DNA of 64,000 nucleotides from Phragmites australis. Lineage: Eukaryota; Streptophyta; Magnoliopsida; Poales; Poaceae. Position numbers and translations under genes: made by a program. Below, one piece after another: positions 46,960 to 61,000 of the stretch. Where the stretch lies: contig NC_084924.1 of the NCBI RefSeq assembly GCF_958298935.1, positions 29,175,819 through 29,239,818 on the forward strand, read 5' to 3'. Numbering within the stretch: position 1 is the first letter of the stretch; the number at the start of each line of letters is the position of its first letter. The notes under the pieces are model-generated. The model did no database searches. It was not told the origin of the DNA and saw only the letters and a program-made list of their open reading frames with translations.

Positions 46960-48159
46960 CACTACTGCAGAAAGGGTCATCCTTGCCCCCTTTCACTACT
47001 GGTTCGTAAGCTCAAGGCGCACATAAAAAGTCGAGTCAACAAGAACCGGCAGTGATACATCACTGTCGGTTAGTAACATGAACTGACAGTGATAATCAAC
47101 TTATCACTATCAGTTCTTAGCTAGAACCGGTAATGATATTAGTTTATAAAAAGATGTACCTTTAATAACTAGTAGTGATAATGGACATCACTACCGGTTG
47201 TATTTACAAACCGGCTGTGATAGCCCAAAAATTGTACGAATTCCTGCTCCTGCCTACTCGGCTTCTCCGGAATGCCTTTAAATTTCACTCAAATGCTCTC
47301 ACTTGATCGCTCACTCGATCTTGCTCTCACACTTGATCTCTTTCACCCTCTCCCATCCACTTCCGTGCCATCACAATGGATGAACCGATTTATTCTCCCA
47401 CTCCAGCCACTCCACCGCTGCCTTTGCCGCCACCTTTTCCAGCCACTCCACCCACACCCGTGCTGTCGTTCGACGACGAGGTGGAGGCCCCATCGGAGAG
47501 CTCGGATTGGCAGGGTCCCCCTCCGAGGATGATGTTTGGGACTACTTCCTTGACGAGCCAAAGGTGAAGAGGCCCTGGAGCTCAGATGATGAGGAGGAGG
47601 AGGTTGATGTGCATGAGGAATCCATGGATGATGAAGATGACGATAGAAATGACAACGACGGCAACAACAATGAGGACGACGATGATTACTACTTCTTCAT
47701 CATCGTGGTGGCTGACTGGTAAACACACGTGCGCAGGTTTAGGGTCCTTTTGCGCGCACAGCTGTGTCTTTTGATTTTTATGTATATTGATGGAGTTACG
47801 AATTATTAGTGACTTAATTATATATTAGTGTGATATAAACCAATAATTGTGGAGTTTAGTAATATAAAGCTCGATTAATTTATTACCTGCCTATTTAAAT
47901 TTTAATTTTTTTCCCTTGTATTGAGTATCACTATCGGTTCATAGCTGTAACCGGTAGTGATAACTATATCAATCGGCAAAATCAGCTCAAGAACCGGTAG
48001 TGATAGTTTGTATATCTGGCAATGATATTCATTATCAGTGTCGATTCTATATCCAGCGTAGTAATACATGATTATCACTGCCCCTTAATCATTATCGGTT
48101 CAATAACCGGCAATAATGTAGTTTTTGAACCAGCAGTGGTGACCATTTCCGTAGTAGTG
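46960..48159 (+). mobile_element. Complete non-autonomous CACTA element, 1200 bp, TCT target duplication
   Basis: The left end is CACTACTGCAGAAAGG; the right end, reverse-complemented, is CACTACTACGGAAATGG. TCT flanks both sides (46957-46959, 48160-48162), the three-base duplication diagnostic of CACTA elements. Subterminal regions hold many copies of ACCGGTAGTGATA/TATCACTACCGG motifs in both orientations (47040-47230; 47925-48130), the expected transposase-binding sites. The interior encodes only an acidic frame and no transposase, so an autonomous partner would have been needed. Confidence 0.95.
47376..47722 (+). pseudogene. Acidic frame inside the 1.2-kb CACTA element
   Basis: ATG at 47376 opens MDEPIYSPTPATPPLPLPP and continues to SFDDEVEAPSESSD. 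A frameshift near 47505 then moves the conserved-looking text to another frame (SPSEDDVWDYFLDEP), followed by runs of Asp, Glu and Asn, ending at TGA in 47720-47722 after a hydrophobic FFIIVVADW. The design is a Pro-rich head, acidic tail and no enzymatic domain. A CT-rich leader precedes it. Function unknown; a DNA- or transposase-binding accessory role is only a guess. Confidence 0.55.
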
Positions 48160-49318
48160 TCTTCCTCCTCGTCGCCCTTCCCTCTTCCCGATTCACTACT
48201 ACTGTGGGCTTCACCGTTATGGTTGTCATTGCACACCTTGTCCTCCGACCACGATGAGGAGAGTCCCGACAACAACTAGTTGGCGTCTCTCTTTGTTGAG
48301 CTCAGCTACGATAAGGAGCCAATGTTCAACGATGGTGATCCTAGTGTTGAGGAGGACTCGGGCACTAAGGAGGAGTCCGAGTCTGAGGAAGACAAGTTTA
48401 AGCCCAAGCCCGAGGAAGAGGAAGAGTCGGGCTAGAACAACAATGTGATGGATTTAGGCGATGACAAGGTCACCAATGAGTGCAATAGGGACTCCGACGA
48501 TGAGGTGCCAGAGGAGAAGGGCAATGGCAAGGAGGGCTTTGATAAGGAGGAGGGCGATGACGACAGCAAGGGAGATGAATAGCCCGAGGGGGAGGAGGAG
48601 CCTGAGGGAGACAATGTCAATGAGGACGAGGAGGAAGACCCCGAGGAGGAGCCCTCACTAGTCCTAGCTAGTGTTGACCGACGACGATGACAACGACCCT
48701 TCCTCGAATAAGAGGAAGCTACAGTAGATAGTAGTGCATGCAACTAGCATACAGTAGATATATAGTGCTAGCTAGCTGTAGCTAATAGTTTAGGTAATGG
48801 AGGCAGTGTAGCGACATCCGGCTGACGCGGCTTCATTTTGGCGTCACGGGTGCCAGCCGTATTTTTTTTGCTTTAATTTGGTTGTAATATAGGAAATAGA
48901 TCTCTGACTTAGCTAGGCATGCAATGGATCAGTGTAGCAACATCGGCCTAGCTTCATTTTGGTTTCACAGGCTGTTTTGACAGTGGCTTTTGGTTCTTTG
49001 TAAGATAAAATCAATATACAAAATATATATATGTGCTATTGTGTGTATGAAATAGCTCAAATCAAATTATAGGGTGTATGAAACACATAGCAAAAATCAA
49101 GATATGGATCGGAAGACAGTAAAAGAGACGTTGTAGAGAAAAAGACGATTGTGATGGCCTATATTATAGACAGTTCTAACCTATACAATTGTTTGCAATA
49201 TATATTCAAAACCATTGTCGTAGATGGTTGTGTGAGTTTAAAACTATCTGAAATATAAAAAGTTACCCAAGGGGATATGTCTCTTTGCGTTTTTAATCGC
49301 GTGACCAGGAACTGACTA

Positions 49319-49319
<1 letters not shown>

Positions 49320-49394
<75 letters not shown>

Positions 49395-49405
49395 TACACA
49401 CACAC
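49320..49405. repeat. (CT)n followed by (CA)n microsatellite
   Basis: About 52 bases of CT followed by about 32 bases of CA, again in the leader of an acidic reading frame. Confidence 0.95.
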
Positions 49406-49501
49406 TCACTTTGTTCTCATTGCTCCCATCCCGTCTTCCACTTTCAACTGCCAACAACGGCTTCATCTTCTCAGCAGCCACCCTCTCCGAACGAGCGATC
49501 G

Positions 49502-49822
49502 TTGCTGGTTTTGGTAGCCGACCCAAACGAGAGGGAGAAGGAGAACAAGAAGGAGGCCATGGACTTCGATGACATCAGCAACGACGAGACTATTTCACAT
49601 GCCCTACATGAGGAATTTGTGGCCACAAGCGAGGATGTTGTCACCATCAATGACTCTGCTATCGTACATGCCCTGCATGAAGAACTCATGGTCGCGGATG
49701 AGGATGCCAAAAATAGGCTATTATGCATGCACTCGAGAACATGGAGGAGGCGGACAAAGACAAGGAGGAGGCGTCTGAGGTGGAAGATTAGTAGGCGAAC
49801 AAGGATGAAGGCAAGGAGATAG
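49502..49822 (+). pseudogene. Acidic frame with internal HALHEE repeat in the third CACTA-like unit
   Basis: The frame has start options at 49502 and 49559 (MDFDDISNDETISHALHEE). A 20-residue module ending HALHEE(F/L) plus an acidic tail occurs twice. Near 49730 the natural-looking acidic text (ALENMEEADKDKEEASEVED, then TAG) is in another frame, so a frameshift makes the current frame end in an Arg-rich tail at 49822. No known domain. Confidence 0.5.
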
Positions 49823-50539
49823 CATAGTGTATATATCTATTATCTATTATGAATGCGTGTGTATTATAATAATGCATATAAAACATAACACAATCGGCTT
49901 TTTGCTTAAACCGACTATGATATGAGATGTAAAACAGACGATTTAAGAAAATACCATTTGTGATATGAACATAACACGAACAATTTTGTCGAACAAATCG
50001 TCTATGATATGAACATCACTTACGGTTTTTAGTGTCTATGATCACTTGAATGTCACATACCTCAGAGTTCCTTGTGAACCATATGTGATATTAGTTCTCA
50101 CATACCGTTGTCAAACTATTTGTCATTGAAGAGGTCATCGCATACACTTTACGATAAATGGAAGGAAAACTCTAGCATAAAGGTTTAGAGCCATTTGGAA
50201 TGAAGCATTTTGTAGTAGTGTTTAGGTCTCAATGCCCATTAGAACCTTATTAAAACAGACGAAAATTTCAAATAATTATAGGATATAGTTTATGATACAC
50301 AAATCCAGCCAAGTAATCATAGCTCCGCCCCTGTGCACAACACCAGAGCTGTTTCTATAAGACAACTTAAGGACAAGTGCTCTTCTTAAGAGGACAAGAC
50401 TTTCTTTTCTGAAAAAGAAAACTTTTTAGTGTTAGAACTAGCATACGGTTCTGTAGATATAAAAAGGGCACCACGACGATTCGAGAAAGTATCTTGCTTT
50501 GTGATCTTGACGTTTCTTTGTTTTACTTAGCAAAGCACT

Positions 50540-51283
50540 TTTTTTAAGATAATAGAAAAAGAGTTTTCAGCGGTTGTACTATTTGGTATACAAATAGCCT
50601 AATTTATTATTATTATAATGTTGTAAGCATTCAAAATGGAAGAAAAAAATAGTTCATAAATTCCATGACATACAGATTAGCTACCAACGAGTCTATTACT
50701 AAAATGTCACCCATTCTTAACAAAGATATCTATAGTCACAACTTCCAAAACATTACACGCCTTGCGCACAACATCCTTGTCCTCCTCCTTCTGCAACAGA
50801 CTCTAATATCTTATCCAGTATGTGCCTTGAAAAGTGTCTGCATGAAAATTATGATTGATTTTTTCTTAAAAGTAATATCATTTCGACATAGCCATATAAC
50901 CAAAAAATAGCTGCTACACCGACAAAGATCTTATTCTTGTTAAGTTGCCTCACACCTGTAACTCATGTACCTATCATGTGGTTGATGTTTCTAGGTATTT
51001 CAATTTCAAAAGTAATTTCAATAACACGTCAAATTGATTTAGCAAAATGACAATTAAAGAACAAGTGATATATGTTTTTATTTTAATTAAAAAACTATAT
51101 TTAAGATCCCGTTCTAATTGCGTTTTGCTAAATTATCTTTAGTCAATAGGACCCCTCATCCTACCTATAAAAAAGATCTTTATCTTCGAGGATAATCTTA
51201 AGTGCCATAAAAAATTATTGAAGAAGAAAAGATCACTATTTATCATTTGCCTATACATGAAACGAACCGTAAATTGTTCACTG
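50540..51283 (-). mobile_element. 5'-truncated LINE insertion with 17-base target duplication
   Basis: TTACTTAGCAAAGCACT flanks both sides exactly (50523-50539 and 51284-51300). The left edge starts with poly-T, the reverse complement of a poly-A tail, so the insert is minus-strand. Its translation (WLCRNDITFKKKS, FMQTLFKAHT, then a CRRRRTRMLCARR-like stretch) matches the C-terminal zf-RVT tail of grass LINE ORF2. Stops are present and the RT core is absent. The duplicated locus at 45059 is the empty site. Confidence 0.85.
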
Positions 51284-51300
51284 TTACTTAGCAAAGCACT

Positions 51301-51572
51301 AGAAAACTGGAACTCTGAAATGTAAATTTCAGCTTACATTCACATCTGATTAACTCGGGATTCTTTATGGAGCGAACGTTCACTAAACGTAGTCACCACT
51401 GACCACCAACGATATTTCTGAAGAAACTGTAGATCTGAATTTAATCTAGCAATTCGCAAATATATGTTGGTGATTTTTTTTTGTGAGATAATATAAATGA
51501 ATTGTTGGGTTTTCTCTAGAAAGACATAAAAACTAAATTATATGCTTTACTTATATCTTCTCAGAATTGTAG
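51301..51572. repeat. Dispersed duplication copy 2, upstream of the IQM gene
   Basis: Homologous to 45075-45346, with shared TTACATTCACATCTGATTA, GACCACC(C/A)A and TTCTCAGAATTGT blocks. It continues leftward across the LINE insertion at 50507-50539. It ends about 360 bases before the IQM TATA box. Confidence 0.8.
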
Positions 51573-51935
51573 TCTGTAGTAGCTCTACCGCGTCACGGAT
51601 AGCAAATCACAGTGCTTAAAACCTAGTAATATACAACGGTCTCCAAGACAGAACACGAGGAGACACCGCCACCACCTGCTCCGGCCCGGCGTCGCTGGTT
51701 TTGATACACGGTCGGCTTGCCACTGACCGCGCCACCGCCAGGCTAGCGCCCTCCGAGACTCCGAGTGAGACGCCCCCGAGAACACGTGGAAGGGGGGAAA
51801 AACTAATGGATCCCTTGCTGGGTTCTTCTTGCCCTGTCGTCTCCGCCTGCGTGCCCGGACACCCGCCCAGAAAGTCCACACCGCCACCGTCCCTCCTCCT
51901 CCAGCTCAGCTCATCCCACCCTCCTGGCCTCCTCT

Positions 51936-51943
51936 CTATAAAT
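51936..51943 (+). promoter_or_regulatory. TATA box of the IQM gene
   Basis: CTATAAAT sits in a CT-rich promoter, about 390 bases before the start codon. Expected transcription start near 51970. The leader is spliced: donor CAAGAG|GTGAGA near 52112 and acceptor TGCATTAG at about 52293. Confidence 0.65.
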
Positions 51944-52323
51944 TGCCGTTGTCCCGCAGTACTGGCTACTCGGATAATTAGCAACCATCAGTAGCCTTGC
52001 TTGCGGAGAGGAAAGGAGAAAGGAGGAGCCGAGCACCAGCCAAGAAGCCCGTACACCTCCCACATTGTTGGCGACCGGTTGAGACAGAGAGAGAGGCAGC
52101 TAGGCAAGAGGTGAGAGAGTGGGTGGTGCCTGTTGCATTTCTTCTATTTTTGCGCTCCCATGTTGTTGGTCGAATCGTAATGCTCATGTTCTTCTTGATG
52201 CTCTGGTTCTTGGTTCGCTCATCAGTTGTTCCTGTTCTTTCGCAACATTATTCGGCATCTGAATCCGTTTTTGGGTGTGGTATCTTGCATTAGGTACAAG
52301 GAAATATCCAGGGCATCGTCGCA

Positions 52324-54821
<2,498 letters not shown>

Positions 54822-55543
54822 TACAACTTTCATGATGAGCACTTGCAGCTGCAGCAGAAAATTTCTTGGACTCTTGAAACTACTTGATGAATGAAGATGT
54901 GTATAGTAGGGGCTAGGGAAATAAAGGAACATACTGCTTGTGTAGAGATGTCCGTAGGCCAGGTAGTATACACATACGCACTATTCATCAAAGGATGCGA
55001 TACTGTTAAAATGATGACCACAGACGATCTATACAAATTCTTTCATTCTTTTGATATGACGCGTAGATGCGGATCATGTATCTGATGCTCAGGAAGCCAG
55101 TATCATTATCCGGTGGGAGACGTGAGCGTTAAATTTCAGAAAAAAAATTAAATAGCTGTCAAAACTTAAGAATCGTGAAAAGACTTTACTTTCGCTTGGT
55201 TTGTTGGAACCCTTCTCACAAAGAGAGAGATCCCTCCAAAAATAAAGGTATGCTGCTTAGTGCAGCGAGCACACGGTATTCTTTAGTAAAAGGCGAAAGA
55301 ATAGTTCGCTCTGTGCTCACTGCGCAGCTGCGTGTCGTTTAACAGCAGTGCCTCGCCCTTGTAAATAGCATCGCTCCCTGCTGCCACTCGCTTCGACAAG
55401 CGATCTGGGACTAAACAAAAGCGACGTCTTGTACGCTGCAAAAGCCGTGGGTTCCTGCGGCCTAGGAAGATTTCGGTCGGCCCAACACGTATGCCTGCCA
55501 CGGAATCGGTCCACAGGGAGGATTTTTTTATATATTTTTTAAT
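54822..55543. other. IQM 3' UTR and intergenic DNA
   Basis: The 3' UTR likely ends just after the AATAAA at 54920-54925. The rest up to the Mutator-like element has no recognised gene. Confidence 0.5.
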
Positions 55544-57497
55544 ATTTGCAAAATTACAGGATAGTTTTAAAAAATTATAACAATAAGGTACCGTCGTCCA
55601 TTCATCGAGCAAGAGTAAGGTCCTCGTCTCATGAACGGGCGACACCTTATGTGGCTCAGGTCCGAGAATAAAAAATGCAGCGTGATCATGTGTCGCCCAT
55701 TCACCCAACGATATCTTGTTGTTGCTCGGTGATCAGACTATATCTTCGTGTGACAAATGCCCGTGAACCCATCCAAAAAGTGTCACCCACTGTTCAAGCG
55801 ATAACTTTTTGGTATAAAAATCGTGCGTGCCAGCCCAGCCGACGTTAGCACCGCATTTGCATCGAGAACAGCTGAGAGAGAAGAAAGGGATAAGAGAGCG
55901 CTAGGAGAGGGAGAGGAGAAGAAGGGAGAGGAAATCGGAGGCGAAGCCCTGCCTAAGGAACAAGGTACATTTTTTTTAATAAATCCGGTAGGATATCCAG
56001 TAGTGATAGTTTTTAACATAGGTTAGAGGTTAGGTCTAAGATTTTTTTATAAATCCGGTAGAATAGCCACTAGTCGTAGGTTAGAATATAGATCTAGGTT
56101 TTAAATCAGGGTTATACATAGTTTAGCAACTAGATCATATTTGTATGCATATTTTAGTAATTAGGTGTAGTATTCAGACTTATGTTAGGTATTAGATATA
56201 GAATTTAGACATAATATATGTATAATTGAGGTAGTAGATATAAGATTTAGAGGTGTTTGATGTAGCGATATGAAAATATTTTGTTGCAATGTAGATTAAC
56301 TGGTAGGCCATGTTTTTAATTAATGTTGCATTATTGTAGATATAGATTTACGTACTTTTTTTATGTTATATCAGAATAATATAAGGGTTTTATGTCGATA
56401 GTTGGTAGGTATATCGGATCCATGGCAATTTAGGATTTTTTATTGGGATAGTGAAGTATTATACGGTTTAGAAGGGATAGTACTAATCGTATTTCAGTCC
56501 ATGGACAAGGTTATCCCTAGACCTATACATAAAAGTGTTAGATATTTGTATACTTGATTGATACAGGGTTTTAAAATAGACCCGAGGTTCAAGAGATGAC
56601 TATTAATATTGTGGGTAATCATCTGAGAGATGGTGTACCCGCTCAGGGAAGATGAAGTCTAGAGGAGGTACCTATAGGATGTTGTGCACAGAGGTTAGCC
56701 TCTTATGTTGCTTATGCAATGGAAGAATAAGAAGTCAATTAGGGAGATGTGACCACTAGTGACTTCTTACAATAACTGTATACTAAGCAGTCAGAAGCGG
56801 ATGTATTCCTCCTTCACATTGAGTACTGTGCTGCTTGGAGACGCTTCCATAAGATGAAGCTGACGAGAGGATAGAAGCTACACGCAAATGCATTCAGGAG
56901 GAGTGTAACCATATGATGGCGGAGGCCCATGAGGCGGAGAGGGAGAGGAAACGCGAGAAGGCACGTCGAACGTGTGAGGCAGGACTAGAAGCGGCGAGGA
57001 AGAGAAAGTACACACGTTCCATGCAGTAGATTAGATATTTTAATCCTGTTGTTTACATTTCTTAAGACATGTTAGGTTTAGCCGCGATATTTATTTAGGT
57101 TAGAATGATGATGTACAGTACATGCCACCATCAGTGTATGTCGTTGTTCCTATAAAAATTACTGTGTTCAACTTTCCATTTTTGTTAAATTCAGGTATCC
57201 AAAGTACCGCACAAACATCTAATGCCACTCGACGGATCAAAAACATAAAAATTGCGCCGCACATATGCCTATTCTGTCGCAAATAAAATTAAATTTGGCC
57301 GGCTCAAAAAAACCACCATAGCAAGGTGTCATCTAGTGAACGGGCGACACGTGGCTATGCCACATTTTTTATTCCCTAACTTGCAGGCTCCACAAGGTGT
57401 CACCCATTCATGTGATGAGATCTTGCTCTTGCCCGATAAATGAACGACGGTAGCTTATTGTTGTAATTTTTTAAAATGACTACGGTAATTTTGCAAA
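55544..57497 (+). mobile_element. Mutator-like element with ~165-base TIRs
   Basis: The left arm (55544-55708) and right arm (about 57323-57497, inverted) match from TTTGCAAAATTAC through TTTTAAAAAATTA, ACAATAAG, TACCGTCGT, GGGTGACACC/GGGCGACACC, GAATAAAAAATG and GTGTCGCCC. Long TIRs and an internal gene driven from just inside one arm fit a MULE or Pack-MULE. A GGTATAAAAATCG box at 55810 starts an internal transcription unit. Target duplications were not resolved because the right flank runs into an AT microsatellite. Confidence 0.7.
55823..57030 (+). pseudogene. Internal gene of the Mutator-like element, decayed
   Basis: A first exon candidate (55823-55963, starts MRASPADVSTAF, Glu/Lys-rich) ends in AACAAG|GTACAT. 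After an AT-rich intron-like stretch, an acceptor near 56574 precedes text that reads, through several stops and one frame change, QRLASYVAYAMEE, SEADVFLLHIEYCAAWRRFH and finally EATRKCIQEECNHMMAEAHE with an AERERKREKAR continuation ending KYTRSMQ and a TAG at about 57030. No transposase motif is evident; it may be a captured gene. Family not recognised. Confidence 0.4.
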
Positions 57498-57499
57498 TG

Positions 57500-57575
57500 T
57501 ACATATATATATATATATATACATACACATATATATATACATATATATCTATATATATACACATACACACACATA
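57500..57575. repeat. (AT)n/(ATAC)n low-complexity run
   Basis: Alternating AT, ACAT and ATAC units at the right edge of the Mutator-like element. Confidence 0.9.
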
Positions 57576-58048
57576 TAAGCCATATATCATTAGATTACAC
57601 TTCCAACAAAATTTCTTTCAAACCATAACGTGGAGGTTTTACGGTGTGAACACGGATATGAGGTTCTAGTAACCAAACATCGTTGAGTGGACTACACGAG
57701 TTTCCTGTTTTTTTTAAAAAGTTCATAGGCTCCTATATCAGTTACAAAATGTACTGTAAGCTTCAAAATAAAGAAAGATCGGCATTCGACGAGGGAACTC
57801 GAACTCCTGATAATAACATCAAGTATCTGAAACAACTACATTGCTGATAGCCGCAAAGCTCGGTCAGTACACTGCATCTGTGTATTCAAGTATGGCCGTG
57901 CAGACAAGTACACGAAGTGAATCAAGTAAACCACATCAGCTGGACGCACACTATTCACCTGCTATCGTAGCCTAGTGACCCTAGTGTACCCTACCGCCTA
58001 CTTGGCTCGTCTCAAGCAATCGTATCTACTCTCCCGGTGGATGTACCA
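57576..58048. other. 3' flank and 3' UTR of the VTT gene
   Basis: No coding sequence. The part nearest 58048 is the expected minus-strand 3' UTR; the poly(A) site is not clear. Confidence 0.4.
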
Positions 58049-61000
58049 TTATACAACATCTACTTCTACGGAATGTGAATCGGCACGCTCCTGGTGACGT
58101 TTCTTAAGCGCACCCGAGCCAGTAGGGCTGCGAACTTCTTTACAGATACCTTCTGTCCTTTTTATGTCATTCAGAGCTCTCTTGGCATACACTGTGAAGG
58201 CGACTGTGAGGGTGATAGTAACGATGAAGGAGATGATGTTGTACGTTATCTCCACCGGTGTCATCTTATAGTTTCCATACTTCATGTCTGCCAGTGTATG
58301 TATTAACCGCCCACTGCAACAAAATGAAGCAAGATAAGCAAATCTTCTAGAAAAACATGAGAGCATTCAATAATTGAAAAGAAACCAGTTCTTTGGGTTG
58401 GTTGCGGTCACTGCTAGTCTGAGTTTGGCAACCAAAAACTACGCACATGTACCTTGTCCAAGGTAAACATCAACAAAGACAAGTTTTCAGTACCCTGGAA
58501 TTTCCAAATAAGCTAAACTTTCCACGTTTTCACAGCTTATGAGTAGAGTATAGCAAAATGCACTCAATTGGTGAGCAGGTATTAGACAAAACAGTCGGTT
58601 AGATTCATGGTCAGGAACTCAGCCTACTATTTGTTGAGTAAATGAATCATGTGCAAAGCAATGAGTACATGGGGTGAACCACATACAGATTTAGATGGTC
58701 TGAGTCTTCATGGAAAAATCATGCAAAATAGTAAAATCATAATCTGCGATGTAGAGATTGTAACTAACCTGTAGATATAGATGAATGCCTCAGGTACCAT
58801 TCCCGCAACTGAACCACACAGATAAGGGTTGAACTTAATTTCTGTCACAGTTACGGCATAGTTAAATATTGTATATGGGAATGGCGAGATTCTGAAAAGC
58901 GCAACAACTCGAAACTGCTGGAACCAATTCCCTTCACCCGCAAGTTTTATTAGTGCTATTTGCTGAGGCCACTTTGTCAGCCATGCCTGAAGAAAAAAAT
59001 TAAAGGAAAAATAAGCAGAAAAGAAAGAAAATTAGGAAATAGTCCTGGAAAAAGAAAATATCTAGTTCTTAAATTACAGATCACAAGAACTTGTAGCTGA
59101 GAAATTTTACATGTAGACGTTCGCGGAACAATGAGCCAATCCAATACGGTACCACCATGCCAATACTAGTCCCAACCATAATAATCAAGAAACCCCAACC
59201 ATAACCAAAGATCATTCCTGCTAACCACATAGAAGGTCCAGAAGGGACTAGAATAACTGGAAAGAGAGCCAAAGATGCAATGAGCACAGCAGCCAATACT
59301 GGACGCCCAAAAGCACTTGCTTCCCATTGCATGATTGGCAATAGAACCTACGACAAATCAACATAGGAAACGTGTTAACTCTCTAACATAAAGTAATATC
59401 ATCTCCAAAAAAAGAATATGATCAAGCAGGTAACAGGCACACATAGCACAGAAGCATGGCAAAATCGATAATTTCATAAACTAAAAATTAAATTTCAATT
59501 AAAGTAAAACATATCAGCTACTCGTTAAGCATTATAGCTCAGTAACCTACCAAATGATAATAGTGCACTAGGATGTACCGTAGTGAAGGTACAACAACAT
59601 TAAACATCAACAATTTAATTTGTTTGTAAGTTGAAACATGAACTTGTGCTTGAGAACTCAGCAGATGTGACAAAATTCAAAAGCCAGCATAGAACAGACA
59701 GGATCCACAAAGACCAAATTGTTAGGATGAATGGAGCGGTGGTGCTGTCATGTGGGGCCTATCCTACAGCTGGTGTGAGAAGGCACCAGCCAGCAGCCAA
59801 CCCTGCGGCTGTGGCACCTGCACCTGCTAGGGCCTGGAGATGAACCAAGATATCTTCTGTTTGCTTAGAGATGAGATTGTTAGAACTTAGAAGTGAATCT
59901 AATTGTCTTGGATTACATAGGATTGTTAGGAGCTGGTATCTATTTAGAAGAGACCATGCACATGATTTGGAAATAAGCAACAACTAAAACAATCCCGCCT
60001 TTCCTCCCATGCTGTTATTCACATCTCCACAAAACTCAGCCTCCCGTTGACTGTAGTTATCACCATTGCTCTCTCTCCCACCACCAGCAGCCCATGGTAG
60101 GTGCTGACTCAAGGACTATGATGAACAACCGTGAATATTAGACAATGACTTGGGGACATACCAGCTTTAGCATGTCCTTACTTGATTCAGCTACAAATGT
60201 TCCAATATTTGTAATTTGTCATGGGACTTTTAGTTGCATGCTACCAAAAGCTTGTGAATGTAATAAAACACATACCATATGACCAATGGGCCCAGGGACC
60301 ACGTGTCAGTCATTGAGTGACAGTTTCTATACTACAAACTTTAGGACACATATATCTAAGAGCTCCTTGTTTTTATTCAAAGCAGTATGGAAGATAATTT
60401 CAGACGTCTTGCTCTTTGTTTAACAACATAGAATACTGATAGATTGAAGTGTCAGGAAAACTTAAGAAACATATATTCTTATAGATTTGAACCGTAGGAT
60501 CAGATTGATCAAGCAAGCCATCGTATCAGACATTCAAATTTATAATTATTCTTGAAGAACCTGCCAACAATCCAATTTCAGTTTATCTCTGAAAGCTAAT
60601 TGTTATTGTATTAGCATCAGCTGAGGACCAAAACAAAAGAAGCCATAGTAACATCTCAATGATCTGATTCATCTATCAGGACGAGACATTCCAGTTAAGA
60701 AAAAGATTGCTTGAAACAGTGCTAAAAAAAAGAGTATTAGAGTTCACCTTCTCAAAGGCAAAGGGGATCCCCCATTTCACAAAGACGAAACCCACTAATA
60801 TAAGAAGGAAGCAGCCAAGCAGAACTTTCATCCACCAAATGAAGGATCTTGACTTTGGTTGCCCAGGTAAAGTTGCTGCATTAACATCAGATGTTGCATG
60901 TTGAGCTGGTGTGACCAGCCTCGCATATTCATCATCCTTTGTGTTTTGCTCAGAATGCTCAATCCCCATGCATGATACCCCAGCTGAAGAACTTGGCATG

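Larger units (their letters stand above)
46945..48690 (+). pseudogene. Acidic-protein frame split by a CACTA insertion
   Basis: ATG at 46945 reads MATSS up to the CACTA insertion at 46960. Downstream of the element and its TCT duplication the same frame resumes with a Ser run and a hydrophobic stretch, then a strongly acidic Glu/Asp/Lys-rich tail to TGA at 48690. Three in-frame stops (48277, 48433, 48580) are all TAG. Composition resembles the acidic frames inside the neighbouring CACTA elements, and the leader is a CT run. I recognise no domain. It is probably an accessory frame of an older non-autonomous CACTA element. Confidence 0.6.
49100..50220. mobile_element. Third CACTA-like unit with acidic frame
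   Basis: The right end is GCATTTTGTAGTAGTG at 50205-50220 (reverse complement CACTACTACAAAATGC). The right subterminal region (49880-50200) repeats AACCGACTATGATATGA and AATCGTCTATGATATGAAC motifs; the left part (49120-49260) has related ones (AAAACCATTGTCGTAGATGG). The left terminus is not identified. The interior holds (CT)n/(CA)n and an acidic frame. No transposase. Confidence 0.6.
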
